DNA of 64,000 bases. It comes from Candidatus Nitrosopumilus sp. (GTDB taxonomy: Archaea > Thermoproteota > Nitrososphaeria > Nitrososphaerales > Nitrosopumilaceae). How positions within the stretch are numbered: the first letter of the stretch is position 1; every line of letters begins with the position of its first letter. A program made the translations under genes and the position numbers. The stretch lies in contig QOOS01000006.1 of assembly GCA_003331425.1 (NCBI GenBank), forward strand, positions 1 to 64,000. The letters are read 5' to 3'. Below the pieces are notes generated by a model. It was not told the origin of the DNA and searched no databases. It saw only the letters and a list, made by a program, of their open reading frames with translations. This document shows, in pieces, positions 7,536 through 15,861 of the stretch.

Positions 7536-7747
7536 AGGCAATAATTTTAGTAAAATCTCCAAAGAAATTGATTGCCGTAAAATTAAGAAAGTTAACAAAA
7601 GTTTCAAATTCATTTCCAACAAGCGGACAATTTGATGCAGTTGCAATTATTGATGTCCAAGAATTAATTGAAATAAAAGAAGTGGCAAATCAAATTCAGA
7701 AAATTAGTGGCGTTGAAAGAACTGAAACAATGGTTGAAGTTCAATAA
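7529..7747 (+). CDS. Second Lrp/AsnC ligand-binding domain protein
   Basis: A 72-residue RAM-like domain beginning at TTG 7529 inside the end of the preceding gene. Strand-helix-strand pattern KAIILVKSPKKLIAVKL, FDAVAIIDVQELIEIKEV and VERTETMVEVQ. Lacks DNA-binding residues. Probably forms a heteromer with its overlapping neighbour, judged only from the gene overlap and shared fold. Confidence 0.75.
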   Translation: MVKAIILVKSPKKLIAVKLRKLTKVSNSFPTSGQFDAVAIIDVQELIEIKEVANQIQKISGVERTETMVEVQ

Positions 7748-7823
7748 TTGATTTTAAAATAATTTAAAAAAAATTGATAATTAAAATGGTAATTGATTTA
7801 AGCAACTTTCACCCATATTCTTT

Positions 7824-8237
7824 GTGAATATCAAAAAGGTTGGAAATGTAATATTGGCAGTCCAAGATTTAGACAAGTCAATACAATTCTACAATGAAAT
7901 AATTGGTCTTCCAATTAAAGACCAAAGAAAAACATGGGTAGATTTAGGTACATCCGGAGCTTTGTTGAGTTTACATCCTGCATCGTCAACTGCAGAACAT
8001 GTAGGAGGGTCCATAGATAATGGAATAAGTGTTGGATTTCTAGTAGGAGATTTGAAATCTGCCATAGAAGAACTAAAAACAAAAGGTGTTACAGTTCATC
8101 GAGACATCATAGAAAAAGATGTGGGCAAAAATGCAGTAATATTGGATCCAGACAGATACATGATTTCATTGTTTGAACCCAATTTTGAGGACAAAGATCA
8201 ACAAACCAGTGGATATGTTGGATTTACGCCAGCTTAG
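7824..8237 (+). CDS. VOC (glyoxalase/bleomycin-resistance) family protein
   Basis: A 137-residue protein starting at GTG 7824. It shows the vicinal oxygen chelate layout: KKVGNVILAVQDLDKSIQFY in the first module, FLVGDLKSAIEELKTKGV in the second and DPDRYMISLFEP at the end. The glyoxalase metal ligands are only partly present, with a C-terminal E in LFEP, so the substrate cannot be given. A similar protein is common beside detoxification or methylmalonyl-CoA genes, but no such neighbour is here. Confidence 0.85.
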   Translation: MNIKKVGNVILAVQDLDKSIQFYNEIIGLPIKDQRKTWVDLGTSGALLSLHPASSTAEHVGGSIDNGISVGFLVGDLKSAIEELKTKGVTVHRDIIEKDVGKNAVILDPDRYMISLFEPNFEDKDQQTSGYVGFTPA

Positions 8238-8617
8238 ATTGTCTTTTTTATTGAAGAGATAATCTTCTCCAAGCTTTTTTCTTTTGAATTGATTGAAATG
8301 TAGAAAGTTACGTCACTTTTTTGTAAAATTAGCACGTTAACTTTTGAATGTTTCAACAAAACATGGTCTAATTTTCCAAAGGAAGTATTATTTTTTCTTA
8401 AAGAAAGCAACGTAGATGTAATAAAAAATTCATGTTTGACATCTTCAGATTTCAATAGGGGTTTAAGATTGGGTTTAATTACACCAGTTAATGTTCTGCC
8501 ATAATTGTTTATGACACCAGCATATCGAATATTGTTGGAAACTTCAAGAATAGTTTGACATTGTTTTTTATATTTTAGAATATTTTTTTTCCATTTATCT
8601 GAAGGGGTTTTAGTCAT
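8234..8617 (-). CDS. Hypothetical protein, possibly DUF6659-like
   Basis: A 127-residue basic protein. An N-terminal helix (DKWKKNILKYKKQCQTIL) is followed by alternating strands (IRYAGVINNYGRTLTGVI; VNVLILQKSDVTFYISI), a size and order like a roadblock or profilin-type sensor fold. It resembles archaeal proteins of the DUF6659 type, a weak assignment from memory. It converges with the VOC gene, overlapping by four bases. Confidence 0.65.
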   Translation of the reverse strand: MTKTPSDKWKKNILKYKKQCQTILEVSNNIRYAGVINNYGRTLTGVIKPNLKPLLKSEDVKHEFFITSTLLSLRKNNTSFGKLDHVLLKHSKVNVLILQKSDVTFYISINSKEKSLEKIISSIKKTI

Positions 8618-8670
8618 ATTAAAAAACGAACTCAGAATTTAATAAGGCTTGTCAATTTAATATTAAGAGA

Positions 8671-9051
8671 TTAAGGATTATGCTTATCTTTTGGTCTGTT
8701 GTTTAATTTTTTCTTTAGTTCTAAATTCTCTTTAATTAATTTCTCATTTTCAGTTTTTAGTGTTTGAACTGAATTTCTACCACTAAACAAAGGATGTCCA
8801 GGTGGAACAATTGGAGATTCAGGTGTGATTAAACCTGAAGCATATTGTTGATAGAGTTTTTGAAATCCTTGAAGTTTTTGATTAAGGGTTTCATCATGTT
8901 GAGATAATTGTGATTTCATTTGATTTTGATGCATTGGAGATAGAGGATGATTTAGTCCTGGAGGCAATCTAGGAAATTGAAATGCCATATGAGGAATGTT
9001 TGGATTTAATCCATAAAGGTCTTGAAGATGTCTCATTACCATGTTATCCAT
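8671..9051 (-). CDS. Pro/Gln-rich protein with C-terminal coiled coil
   Basis: A 126-residue protein of two parts. Residues 1-95 are low complexity, rich in Pro, Gln, His and Leu (FQFPRLPPGLNHPLSPMHQ), and probably disordered. Residues 95-120 are a leucine-heptad helix (LKTENEKLIKENLELKKKL), a likely coiled-coil dimer. No family recognised. The ATG at 9051 is chosen; ATG at residue 4 is possible. Confidence 0.6.
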   Translation of the reverse strand: MDNMVMRHLQDLYGLNPNIPHMAFQFPRLPPGLNHPLSPMHQNQMKSQLSQHDETLNQKLQGFQKLYQQYASGLITPESPIVPPGHPLFSGRNSVQTLKTENEKLIKENLELKKKLNNRPKDKHNP

Positions 9052-9188
9052 AGATTTTATCTAAATTTGCTATATTTGTGGCTTACTTTAGGCATTTGAT
9101 ATACTAACTAGTTTAATTTCAGTCATTTTTACTCAAATTCAGCTGATCGCAGATCCTTATAGATTCCCACAATTGAACGATCTTAGTC

Positions 9189-9335
9189 ATGGCAAAAGAG
9201 AGAAAAACATGTTTGAGATGTAAAAAAGATATCAAACAAGAGGAACTTCACAAAATTGTGATGTATGTAGTTCAAAACGAGTTCACTGAACATCACTATG
9301 AGCACGTAGAATGTCCTGAAAAATTTACAGTTTAA
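9189..9335 (+). CDS. 48-residue zinc-type microprotein
   Basis: Starts at ATG 9189. Carries CLRC near residues 8-11, then HKIV, a His cluster in TEHHYEHVEC and a last Cys, a CxxC...H/C pattern fitting one zinc site. The reading frame is free of rare codons and ends just before the cyclase gene on the other strand. Unknown function. Confidence 0.6.
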   Translation: MAKERKTCLRCKKDIKQEELHKIVMYVVQNEFTEHHYEHVECPEKFTV

Positions 9336-9355
9336 TTTAATATTTTTAGAATCAA

Positions 9356-10135
9356 TTATCCCTTGAATTCAAAAACTTGATAAATTTCACCTGTATGTCT
9401 TGAACGATAATTCCATTCATCATTTTGCCAAATTATTTGGTTGAAATCTTTTTGAGAATTTGGATGTAATCTGTTACAAACATCAGAACCAATTAAAATT
9501 TGATTAGGTTTTGCCATAGATTGAATTTTTGCAGCTATATTCATAGCAGGACCCATTAAATCAACATGAGAATGTTGTTCATCAGCACCATACCTAACTA
9601 CAATGTTTTGACCAAAATCAACACCAATTTTTACCATTAAATCTGGATAATCATATTGATCAAGTATTGGATTTATTCCCTTTTGAATAACGGTATTCAT
9701 AGATTTTGCACAATTAACTGCATTATCTGCAGTAAGTAATGAATTTGATTCTGCAACAAAATATCCAATAACAGCATCACCTACAAATTTTAAGACATAT
9801 CCATGATGTTGTCTAATTACAGCTGCCATCTCTTGTGCAAAAGAGCTAATTATGATGGCAATTTTATCAGAAGGCATCTCTAAAGCCATCTTTGTTGAAC
9901 CAACTAAATCCACATACAACACCATCATGTCTAGTTTTGAAAATACATTTTTCCTAAGAAAATCTTCAGACTCATCATGCACTCCAGAATACTCATATCC
10001 TTTTTTCAAAGCTCCCCAAACACGTTTTTGAGTTTCCAAAATCATACTATCAGAATCTACAGCTGCTTCCATATTTCGGCTTAGAAGCATATCTACTACT
10101 CGATTATCATTTTTTTCATTAATATTTTCACTCAT
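9356..10135 (-). CDS. Class III adenylate/guanylate cyclase domain protein
   Basis: A 259-residue soluble protein. Residues 68-255 form a class III nucleotide cyclase domain: metal-binding D76 in VLYVDLVGST, second metal site D120 in KFVGDAVIGYF, and VDLMGPAMNIAAKIQ, which holds the D and N expected near the substrate pocket. The N-terminal 65 residues (RNMEAAVDSDSMILETQKRV) are helical and may regulate dimer formation. It should make cyclic AMP or GMP. A downstream zinc-ribbon microprotein gene lies ahead of it at 10146-10268 on the same strand. Confidence 0.88.
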   Translation of the reverse strand: MSENINEKNDNRVVDMLLSRNMEAAVDSDSMILETQKRVWGALKKGYEYSGVHDESEDFLRKNVFSKLDMMVLYVDLVGSTKMALEMPSDKIAIIISSFAQEMAAVIRQHHGYVLKFVGDAVIGYFVAESNSLLTADNAVNCAKSMNTVIQKGINPILDQYDYPDLMVKIGVDFGQNIVVRYGADEQHSHVDLMGPAMNIAAKIQSMAKPNQILIGSDVCNRLHPNSQKDFNQIIWQNDEWNYRSRHTGEIYQVFEFKG

Positions 10136-10145
10136 TTTTATTCAA

Positions 10146-10268
10146 TTACTCCAACGGAAAATCAATTTTGCAATGGGTACATTTACCTCTATTGCCCTTA
10201 TAATGTTCATCATAATATTCAACTATCTCAGAATTACAATTATAGCACAAAAGTTTAGATTCTACCAT
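10146..10268 (-). CDS. 40-residue zinc-ribbon microprotein
   Basis: ATG 10268 to TAA 10146. Two pairs of cysteines, CYNC (8-11) and CTHC, separated by about 18 residues, give a standard zinc ribbon. It ends ten bases before the cyclase start on the same strand, so may be translated from the same message. Role unknown. Confidence 0.65.
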   Translation of the reverse strand: MVESKLLCYNCNSEIVEYYDEHYKGNRGKCTHCKIDFPLE

Positions 10269-10388
10269 GCCTAAAAAGGATGTTTAATGTATTTAGATAT
10301 TGTTGAGTATTACTGATATGTACCAAAATTAGTAATTTTTTCAAATATGAAAATGAAGGTTTAAGGAGAGTTATTTTTTAGCAAAAAT

Positions 10389-11231
10389 GTGAGACTAGGT
10401 TCAAGATCACCAGATGAATTTATTCAATTATTGAATAAAAAAAATGATGATATTCAACAAGATTTTTTAGCAAAGATGATAGAAAAAACCAAAATTGCTG
10501 ATGTCAAAGTGATGATGGGTGATTCCACAATTACAGAACAAAAGACATTTGATCCTAAAGAAGTATCTAATTATCTAGAAAGTATAATTCAGAAGTTAGA
10601 TGGATGGTCTTTACAAAATGTATCAACAACAAATAATGAAGATTTAAGAAGAATATTTACTAAATTCGAAATTAATGAAGGTAATTATTTGATATCAGGT
10701 CATTTATCAATACAATTTCACGTATTATTGTTTTACAAACCAGTTCAAAGAGTTATTGATTCACAAAAAGAATTAGCAGAAATTTTAGACAATACAAAAA
10801 AACAAGAATCAGATTTATCAAACAATAGTGATCAATTTGTCTTAGACAAATTAAAAGAAATGGGATACAAAGATTTTGATCATCAAAAATTATTTGAAAT
10901 ATTTTATGAAGATGAAGAATTTAGTAAAAAAGTATATGCAGAAATTGAAAAAGAATCTAGTGATGAATTTAAAAAATTAACTGAAAAGAAAAATGAATTG
11001 ATAAAAGAACTGGACTCATTATTAATTGAAACATATCAAACAAGTTCAGTACTAATTGATGATACTAGACTAGTAGCAGGTGAAGAAGGGTGTTTGTGTA
11101 CATTAGATATAGAATTCATTAAAAATAACAATCGTGAAGGTTTGTTTGATCCAAGAAAAATGTCAAATAATGTAAAAGAAAATATTTTAAAGAAATTAGA
11201 AACACTTCAAGATCAAATTAATTTAAAATAA
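10389..11231 (+). CDS. Hypothetical coiled-coil-rich protein
   Basis: A 280-residue acidic protein from GTG 10389. Residues 55-130 look like a small alpha/beta domain (EINEGNYLISGHLSIQFHVL), followed by coiled-coil helices (ESSDEFKKLTEKKNELIKEL) and a C-terminal strand pattern with TRLVAGEEGCLCTLDIEF. No catalytic motif, transmembrane helix or known family recognised. It is an isolated transcription unit. Confidence 0.75.
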   Translation: MRLGSRSPDEFIQLLNKKNDDIQQDFLAKMIEKTKIADVKVMMGDSTITEQKTFDPKEVSNYLESIIQKLDGWSLQNVSTTNNEDLRRIFTKFEINEGNYLISGHLSIQFHVLLFYKPVQRVIDSQKELAEILDNTKKQESDLSNNSDQFVLDKLKEMGYKDFDHQKLFEIFYEDEEFSKKVYAEIEKESSDEFKKLTEKKNELIKELDSLLIETYQTSSVLIDDTRLVAGEEGCLCTLDIEFIKNNNREGLFDPRKMSNNVKENILKKLETLQDQINLK

Positions 11232-11372
11232 AAAAAATAATTCCAATATTACTCTGAAAATGACCTAGGCATAATTATGATAAAAATTGATTATAATCAC
11301 GCATAAAAAAATGAGATAAAAAATAGTCATAACGATTAACTCAAATACCTCCAAAATTGAGCAACATCTCCA

Positions 11373-12581
11373 ATGAATCCAACATATGATGAAATTGTAA
11401 AGGCAAATGCATTACGAGGAAATGTAATTAGAAAAACACCTTTAATTCATTCACCCACATTTAGTGATTTAACAAATTCACAAATTTACTTAAAAGAAGA
11501 ATTTAGACAAAAAACTGGTTCATTTAAGATTAGAGGAGCATATTACAAAATTAAATCATTATCTCAAGATGAAAAGAAGTTTGGAGTAGTTGCAGCATCT
11601 GCAGGTAATCATGCACAAGGTGTCGCACTAGCATCATCTCTAGAAAATATTTCCTGTACCATTGTAATGCCCAAAAATGCATCACCGGCAAAAGTTGCAG
11701 CAACCAGAGGATACGGAGCTAACGTAATTTTAGAAGGAGTAAATTATGATGAATCATATTCAAAAGCAAAAGAAATTTCTCAACAAACAGGAGCTACATT
11801 AGTACAAGCTTTTGATGATCCTCAAATTATTGCAGCACAAGGAGTAATCGGATTAGAAATACTAGAAGACTTGCCAGATGTTGAAGAAATTTATCTACCA
11901 ATAGGTGGTGGCGGTCTAGCAGCAGGAACTGTAATTGCAATTAAAGAAAAAAATCCAAATGTCAAAGTTGTAGGAGTACAGTCAAAATCATTTCCATCAA
12001 TGTATGAGTCTGTAAAACGAAATACACGAACATTATCTGGTGGGGAGAGAACAATTGCTGATGGTATTTCTGTAAAAATGCCTGGAGAAATAACGTTTAA
12101 CATAATCAAAGAATTGATGGATGAAATTGTATTAGTAGATGATGATGAAATTACAAAAGCTATGTTTCTATTAATGGAAAGAATGAAGTTTGTTGTTGAA
12201 CCAGCAGGTGCTGTAGGCCTTGCATATCTATTATCAAAAAAACCGTCACCTGGAAAAAAAGTAGTAGCAGTATTGGCAGGAGGTAATGTAGACATGTATC
12301 TATTAGGTCAGATTGTAGATAAGGGACTAGCGGCAATGAGTAGATTGCTAAAATTGTCTGTGTTGCTACCAGATAGACCGGGGGCTTTTAAAGAAATTGT
12401 AGATATCATCACTTTAGCTAATGCAAATATTGTAGAAGTCGTACATGACAGATTAAGCTCTGATGTAAATGCCGGATCTGCATCAGTTACTCTTAATCTA
12501 GAGACACAAGGAAAAGATCAAGCACAGTCATTGATAAAATCTCTAGAAGAAAAAAATGTAAAATTCAAATTGTTGACATAA
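11373..12581 (+). CDS. ilvA: Threonine ammonia-lyase (threonine deaminase)
   Basis: A 402-residue PLP enzyme that converts threonine to 2-oxobutanoate and ammonia, the first step to isoleucine. The Schiff-base lysine is K52 in GSFKIRGAY. The phosphate-binding loop is GGGGLAAGT, and SAGNHAQGVA is the second PLP signature. Residues 325-402 form a single ACT domain (LSVLLPDRPGAFKEIVDII), the allosteric unit of the TdcB-like short form. Family length is normal. ATG 11373 starts the gene. A small zinc-ribbon gene follows by 12 bases. Confidence 0.95.
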   Translation: MNPTYDEIVKANALRGNVIRKTPLIHSPTFSDLTNSQIYLKEEFRQKTGSFKIRGAYYKIKSLSQDEKKFGVVAASAGNHAQGVALASSLENISCTIVMPKNASPAKVAATRGYGANVILEGVNYDESYSKAKEISQQTGATLVQAFDDPQIIAAQGVIGLEILEDLPDVEEIYLPIGGGGLAAGTVIAIKEKNPNVKVVGVQSKSFPSMYESVKRNTRTLSGGERTIADGISVKMPGEITFNIIKELMDEIVLVDDDEITKAMFLLMERMKFVVEPAGAVGLAYLLSKKPSPGKKVVAVLAGGNVDMYLLGQIVDKGLAAMSRLLKLSVLLPDRPGAFKEIVDIITLANANIVEVVHDRLSSDVNAGSASVTLNLETQGKDQAQSLIKSLEEKNVKFKLLT

Positions 12582-12593
12582 CATATTCAACTT

Positions 12594-12821
12594 ATGCCCC
12601 TATTTTGTAAACAATGTAATGAAAGAAGATTACCAAAATCAGTGAAACCCGAAAACAGTACATTATGGTTATGTGAAAAATGTAAAAATTTTGTAGATTC
12701 TAATGATTTCATAATAAGAGAAGCAACATCTGAGGAATGCAATTCATCTCAAGAAGATTATAAAAAATGGGTTAAATCTATTCCAGCTACAGACGGTACA
12801 AAAGATTCATTTCGATATTAA
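12594..12821 (+). CDS. Small zinc-ribbon protein
   Basis: A 75-residue protein. CKQC (residues 5-8) and CEKC (27-30) form a zinc ribbon, followed by a helical tail. It starts 12 bases after ilvA and is probably in its operon. The ribbon resembles those of nucleic acid-binding proteins but no family is recognised. Confidence 0.75.
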   Translation: MPLFCKQCNERRLPKSVKPENSTLWLCEKCKNFVDSNDFIIREATSEECNSSQEDYKKWVKSIPATDGTKDSFRY

Positions 12822-12827
12822 AAAAAT

Positions 12828-12923
12828 CTAAAAATTTAATTCTATACCTAAAACAACTAATTGAATTAGAAAAACAACTCCCAACAATGCAGATCCTAAA
12901 AGAATTTTAATAATTTTAGACAC
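12828..12923 (-). CDS. 31-residue single-span membrane peptide
   Basis: GTG 12923 to TAG 12828. Basic start SKIIK, then one hydrophobic helix ([19 protein letters not shown]) and a short tail. The same design recurs at 33667, 40586 and 42801. Probably a real small membrane protein, since the hydrophobic frame is uninterrupted and well placed between genes. Confidence 0.45.
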   Translation of the reverse strand: MSKIIKILLGSALLGVVFLIQLVVLGIELNF

Positions 12924-12965
12924 GTTACATTAGATATTTTTAGTGCATTTTAATGAATTCATTTA

Positions 12966-14108
12966 ATGGCAAAAATTTTGGGCATTATAGGCGGAGGTCA
13001 ATTAGGAATGATGCTTACTGAAGCTGCAAAAAAAATGCCTGAGCACATATCTAAAGTAATAGTTTTAGATCCAAATGAAAATTGTTCTGCATCACTAGTT
13101 GGAGCAGAGCAAATAGTGGCAGATTTCAAAGACAAAGACTCAATCATCAACCTAGCAAACCAAGTGGACATTATCACATATGAAATTGAATCAGGAGATA
13201 GTGATGTATTAAAATCCGTTGAAAATAAGGCTGAGATCAACCCATCTCCAGAAACTCTAAAAACTATTCAAGATAAATTTTTACAAAAAACATTTTTACA
13301 AAATCATAATATTCCAGTTCCAGAATTTATCAAAGTTGATGACATTGAAGAAGTCAAAGAAGGATTGAAAAAATTTGGGTATCCAGCATTACTAAAAGCC
13401 AGAAGAGATGCATATGATGGAAAAGGTAATTTCAAGATAGATTCAGAAAATGAAATTCAAACAGCATACGATTATTTTAAAGGACAAAAACTCATGTTAG
13501 AAAAATTTGTTCCATTTAAAATGGAAGTATCAGTTATAGCATCAAGAAACACTAAAGGGGAAATTAAGACATATCCATTAGTTGAGAATATACATGAAAG
13601 AAATATTCTTCGAGAAACAATTGCACCATCTAGAACATCAAATGAAGTTTCAGAAAAAGCTGAAAAAATAGCTAGTAACACAATGGATGTTTTGAAAGGT
13701 GCTGGAGTATTTGGAATAGAAATGTTTGTGACTCAAAATGATGAAATAGTAATTAACGAAATAGCACCAAGAGTTCATAATTCAGGTCATCATACATTAC
13801 AATCAAGTAAAACATCTCAATTTGAACAACATTTACGTGCAATTTTAGGATTGGATTTAGGAAGTACAGAATTACTTCATAACACAATAATGTACAACAT
13901 TTTAGGGAATTTAGATTTTCAAGGAGAATACAAAAAAATAGAAATTTCTGAAAAGAATATTTTTCTAAAAATGTATGAAAAGAAAATTTCTAAACCTCTA
14001 AGAAAATTAGGTCATTTGAACATCGTTGGATTTGAGAAACAGTCAATTGATGAATTACTGACACAATTAGAAAAAACCAAGGGTAGTGTAGAAGTAGAAT
14101 CAATATAA
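12966..14108 (+). CDS. purK: 5-(carboxyamino)imidazole ribonucleotide synthase
   Basis: A 380-residue ATP-grasp enzyme that carboxylates aminoimidazole ribonucleotide with bicarbonate and ATP in purine synthesis. Starts MAKILGIIGGGQLGMML, the family's Rossmann-like pre-ATP-grasp motif. The ATP-grasp core shows YPALLKARRDAYDGKGNF and FGIEMFVTQNDEIVINEIAPR with VHNSGHHT. PurE, its partner mutase, is not in this window, although purC, F, L, Q and S are at 55-62 kb. Confidence 0.95.
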   Translation: MAKILGIIGGGQLGMMLTEAAKKMPEHISKVIVLDPNENCSASLVGAEQIVADFKDKDSIINLANQVDIITYEIESGDSDVLKSVENKAEINPSPETLKTIQDKFLQKTFLQNHNIPVPEFIKVDDIEEVKEGLKKFGYPALLKARRDAYDGKGNFKIDSENEIQTAYDYFKGQKLMLEKFVPFKMEVSVIASRNTKGEIKTYPLVENIHERNILRETIAPSRTSNEVSEKAEKIASNTMDVLKGAGVFGIEMFVTQNDEIVINEIAPRVHNSGHHTLQSSKTSQFEQHLRAILGLDLGSTELLHNTIMYNILGNLDFQGEYKKIEISEKNIFLKMYEKKISKPLRKLGHLNIVGFEKQSIDELLTQLEKTKGSVEVESI

Positions 14109-14141
14109 TTGGTTTAAATATTGTAAATTTTCAATTTAATC

Positions 14142-14516
14142 ATGGCATTAAAAGCAGCAGCAATGGCACTTACTGGAATAGCAATTGCATTATTGGTGCT
14201 ATATGGTGCTGATGTCGCTGTATCAATGGGAAATGCCGATAAAGAAGGATTTTTGCCATTAGATGACATGCAAAGAGGTATGGGACTAGGAGGTCCAGCA
14301 ATTATCTTACCAATTATTGCATTTTTCATAGCTATTAGAGAAAAATCTAAGGGATTAGGAGGATTAATCATTATTTCAGGAATATTAATTCTAGTTGGAG
14401 GTATTGCAATGATAGCAACACCTGCACCAGAAGGAGTAGAAAGAAGTCCATTAATGTTATTTGCACCTGCAATTATCCAACTTGCATTAGGTGGAATTAA
14501 AATAGTAAAATCTTAA
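14142..14516 (+). CDS. Small membrane protein, three to four spans
   Basis: A 124-residue protein with hydrophobic segments near residues 5-28, 46-66, 72-95 and 103-121 (PAIILPIIAFFIAIR; GGLIIISGILILVGGIAMI). Short charged loops. No family recognised; a membrane role is clear but the transported or bound partner is not. 33 bases after purK. Confidence 0.75.
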   Translation: MALKAAAMALTGIAIALLVLYGADVAVSMGNADKEGFLPLDDMQRGMGLGGPAIILPIIAFFIAIREKSKGLGGLIIISGILILVGGIAMIATPAPEGVERSPLMLFAPAIIQLALGGIKIVKS

Positions 14517-14527
14517 GAGAATACATA

Positions 14528-14674
14528 ATGCCAATTTGTGCAAAATGTAGTAATGATGTCAAAAAAGTTTATGATTGTGATCATACAAAATATGAAGATT
14601 ATTGTGTAGAATGTTATACTGAACTTCACTATTACATAACGGAGAATAATAAAGACGAAGATGTTAACTGCTAG
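14528..14674 (+). CDS. 48-residue cysteine-rich microprotein
   Basis: ATG 14528 to TAG 14674. CAKC, a CDH motif, then CVEC in a tyrosine-rich stretch: a two-metal-ligand-pair layout like a small zinc finger. The end overlaps the next gene (ATG 14661) by 14 bases in another frame, so the two are probably coupled. Function unknown. Confidence 0.55.
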   Translation: MPICAKCSNDVKKVYDCDHTKYEDYCVECYTELHYYITENNKDEDVNC

Positions 14675-14903
14675 AGAAATTGCAATTTATGCACTAGGTA
14701 AGACAGAGGGAGTAAATTCTCTTGCAGAAACATTGGGAAAAGGGATGGATGATGAAAAATACATAGAATCATGGAATAAAACATTGAAACTTTTAGGAAT
14801 TGAGATACCCCTAGAAGAATTAGAAACAATTTACAATGAATTTGCAAAGAAAATGGATGAAATTGTTAATGACTCTGAAATAAATGAAATTAAGAAAAAA
14901 TAA
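14661..14903 (+). CDS. Hypothetical helical protein
   Basis: An 80-residue helical protein (AREIAIYALGKTEGVNSLAE; DEKYIESWNKTLKLLGIEI) with a charged Lys/Glu C-terminus. It overlaps the preceding zinc microprotein by 14 bases. No family recognised. Confidence 0.6.
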   Translation: MLTAREIAIYALGKTEGVNSLAETLGKGMDDEKYIESWNKTLKLLGIEIPLEELETIYNEFAKKMDEIVNDSEINEIKKK

Positions 14904-14939
14904 GATAAATTTGAATAGTTGATTATAGGAAATTTAACA

Positions 14940-15608
14940 ATGAAAGCAATTATTTTGGCAGGCGGTAGAGGAAAAAGACTAAAACCAGTTACAGATTACG
15001 TTCCAAAACCATTGGTTCCAATTAAAAATATTCCAATTATTGAATGGCAAATAAGATATTTGAAAAAATATGGTATTACGGAAGTGATTATTTGTACAGG
15101 CTACAAAGCAGATATGATTGAAAGTTATTTGAGTATGAAAAAATTAGGAATGAAAATTAAATTTTCGATAGAAAAAACTCCACTAGGAACAGGTGGTGCA
15201 ATTAAAAAAGCAGGTAAATTGATTAACGATAAATCTTTTTTTGTGATTAATGGCGATACTATCACAAATATTGATTTACATAAACTAGCAAGTAAGAAAA
15301 ATGCAATTGCTGCCATTGAACTAAGAACAAAATATGGTATTTTAGAAACAGAATCAGATAAAATTATTAATTTTAAAGAGAAAAAAGAAATTTCAGATAC
15401 GTGGATGAATGCAGGAATTTACCATCTCCAAAAAGAGGTTCTAAAAAAATTACCAATAAAAGGAGATATAGAAAAAACAGTTTTTCCAGATTATGCAAAA
15501 AAGGGAATGCTAAACACAATAAAATTTAAAAATGTAGAATGGTTTTCTGTGGATTCATTCAAAGACATGGAAGAGTGTTCTGAAAGAGTGGAAAAAATAA
15601 TTAAATAA
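14940..15608 (+). CDS. Sugar-phosphate nucleotidyltransferase
   Basis: A 222-residue protein from ATG 14940; a TTG at 14919 would extend it without conservation. The opening LAGGRGKRLKPVTDYVPKPL is the nucleotidyltransferase signature of the GlmU/RfbA/GDP-mannose group, with the catalytic R and K present. GTGGAI and INGDTITNIDL follow, giving the second metal/substrate loop. It makes an NDP-sugar for glycan, probably S-layer or N-glycan, synthesis. The hexose is unknown. There is no left-handed beta-helix domain, so it is a short form. Confidence 0.88.
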   Translation: MKAIILAGGRGKRLKPVTDYVPKPLVPIKNIPIIEWQIRYLKKYGITEVIICTGYKADMIESYLSMKKLGMKIKFSIEKTPLGTGGAIKKAGKLINDKSFFVINGDTITNIDLHKLASKKNAIAAIELRTKYGILETESDKIINFKEKKEISDTWMNAGIYHLQKEVLKKLPIKGDIEKTVFPDYAKKGMLNTIKFKNVEWFSVDSFKDMEECSERVEKIIK

Positions 15609-15617
15609 AATATTAGA

Positions 15618-15761
15618 TTATGCACCTGTTCGGTGTAGTGTTACCATCATGTATGCAACTTCTTCTACAAATAATTCGTCATTGCTAGCAGAAGCATATT
15701 TTGTTGCATTTTTCCAAAATTTCTCATTTTTAGTAGATCCTTGAAAAATCTGTTCAGCCAT
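15618..15761 (-). CDS. 47-residue hypothetical protein
   Basis: ATG 15761 to TAA 15618. Two helices (EKFWKNATKYASASNDELFV; EEVAYMMVTLHRTG) with no metal ligands. The frame is clean and the composition coding-like. Function unknown; it sits between convergent genes. Confidence 0.5.
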   Translation of the reverse strand: MAEQIFQGSTKNEKFWKNATKYASASNDELFVEEVAYMMVTLHRTGA

Positions 15762-15861
15762 AATATGATTAGATAATTGACGGGATAATTAAACACCTCA
15801 ATCAAAATTAACCTATTACTAAAACAGATACACTAGAATATCCATTATTCTTACTCAATTC

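Noticed and set aside
11891-12295. Minus-strand ORF of 134 codons inside ilvA
   Set aside because: Antisense to a well-supported enzyme gene with clear motifs.
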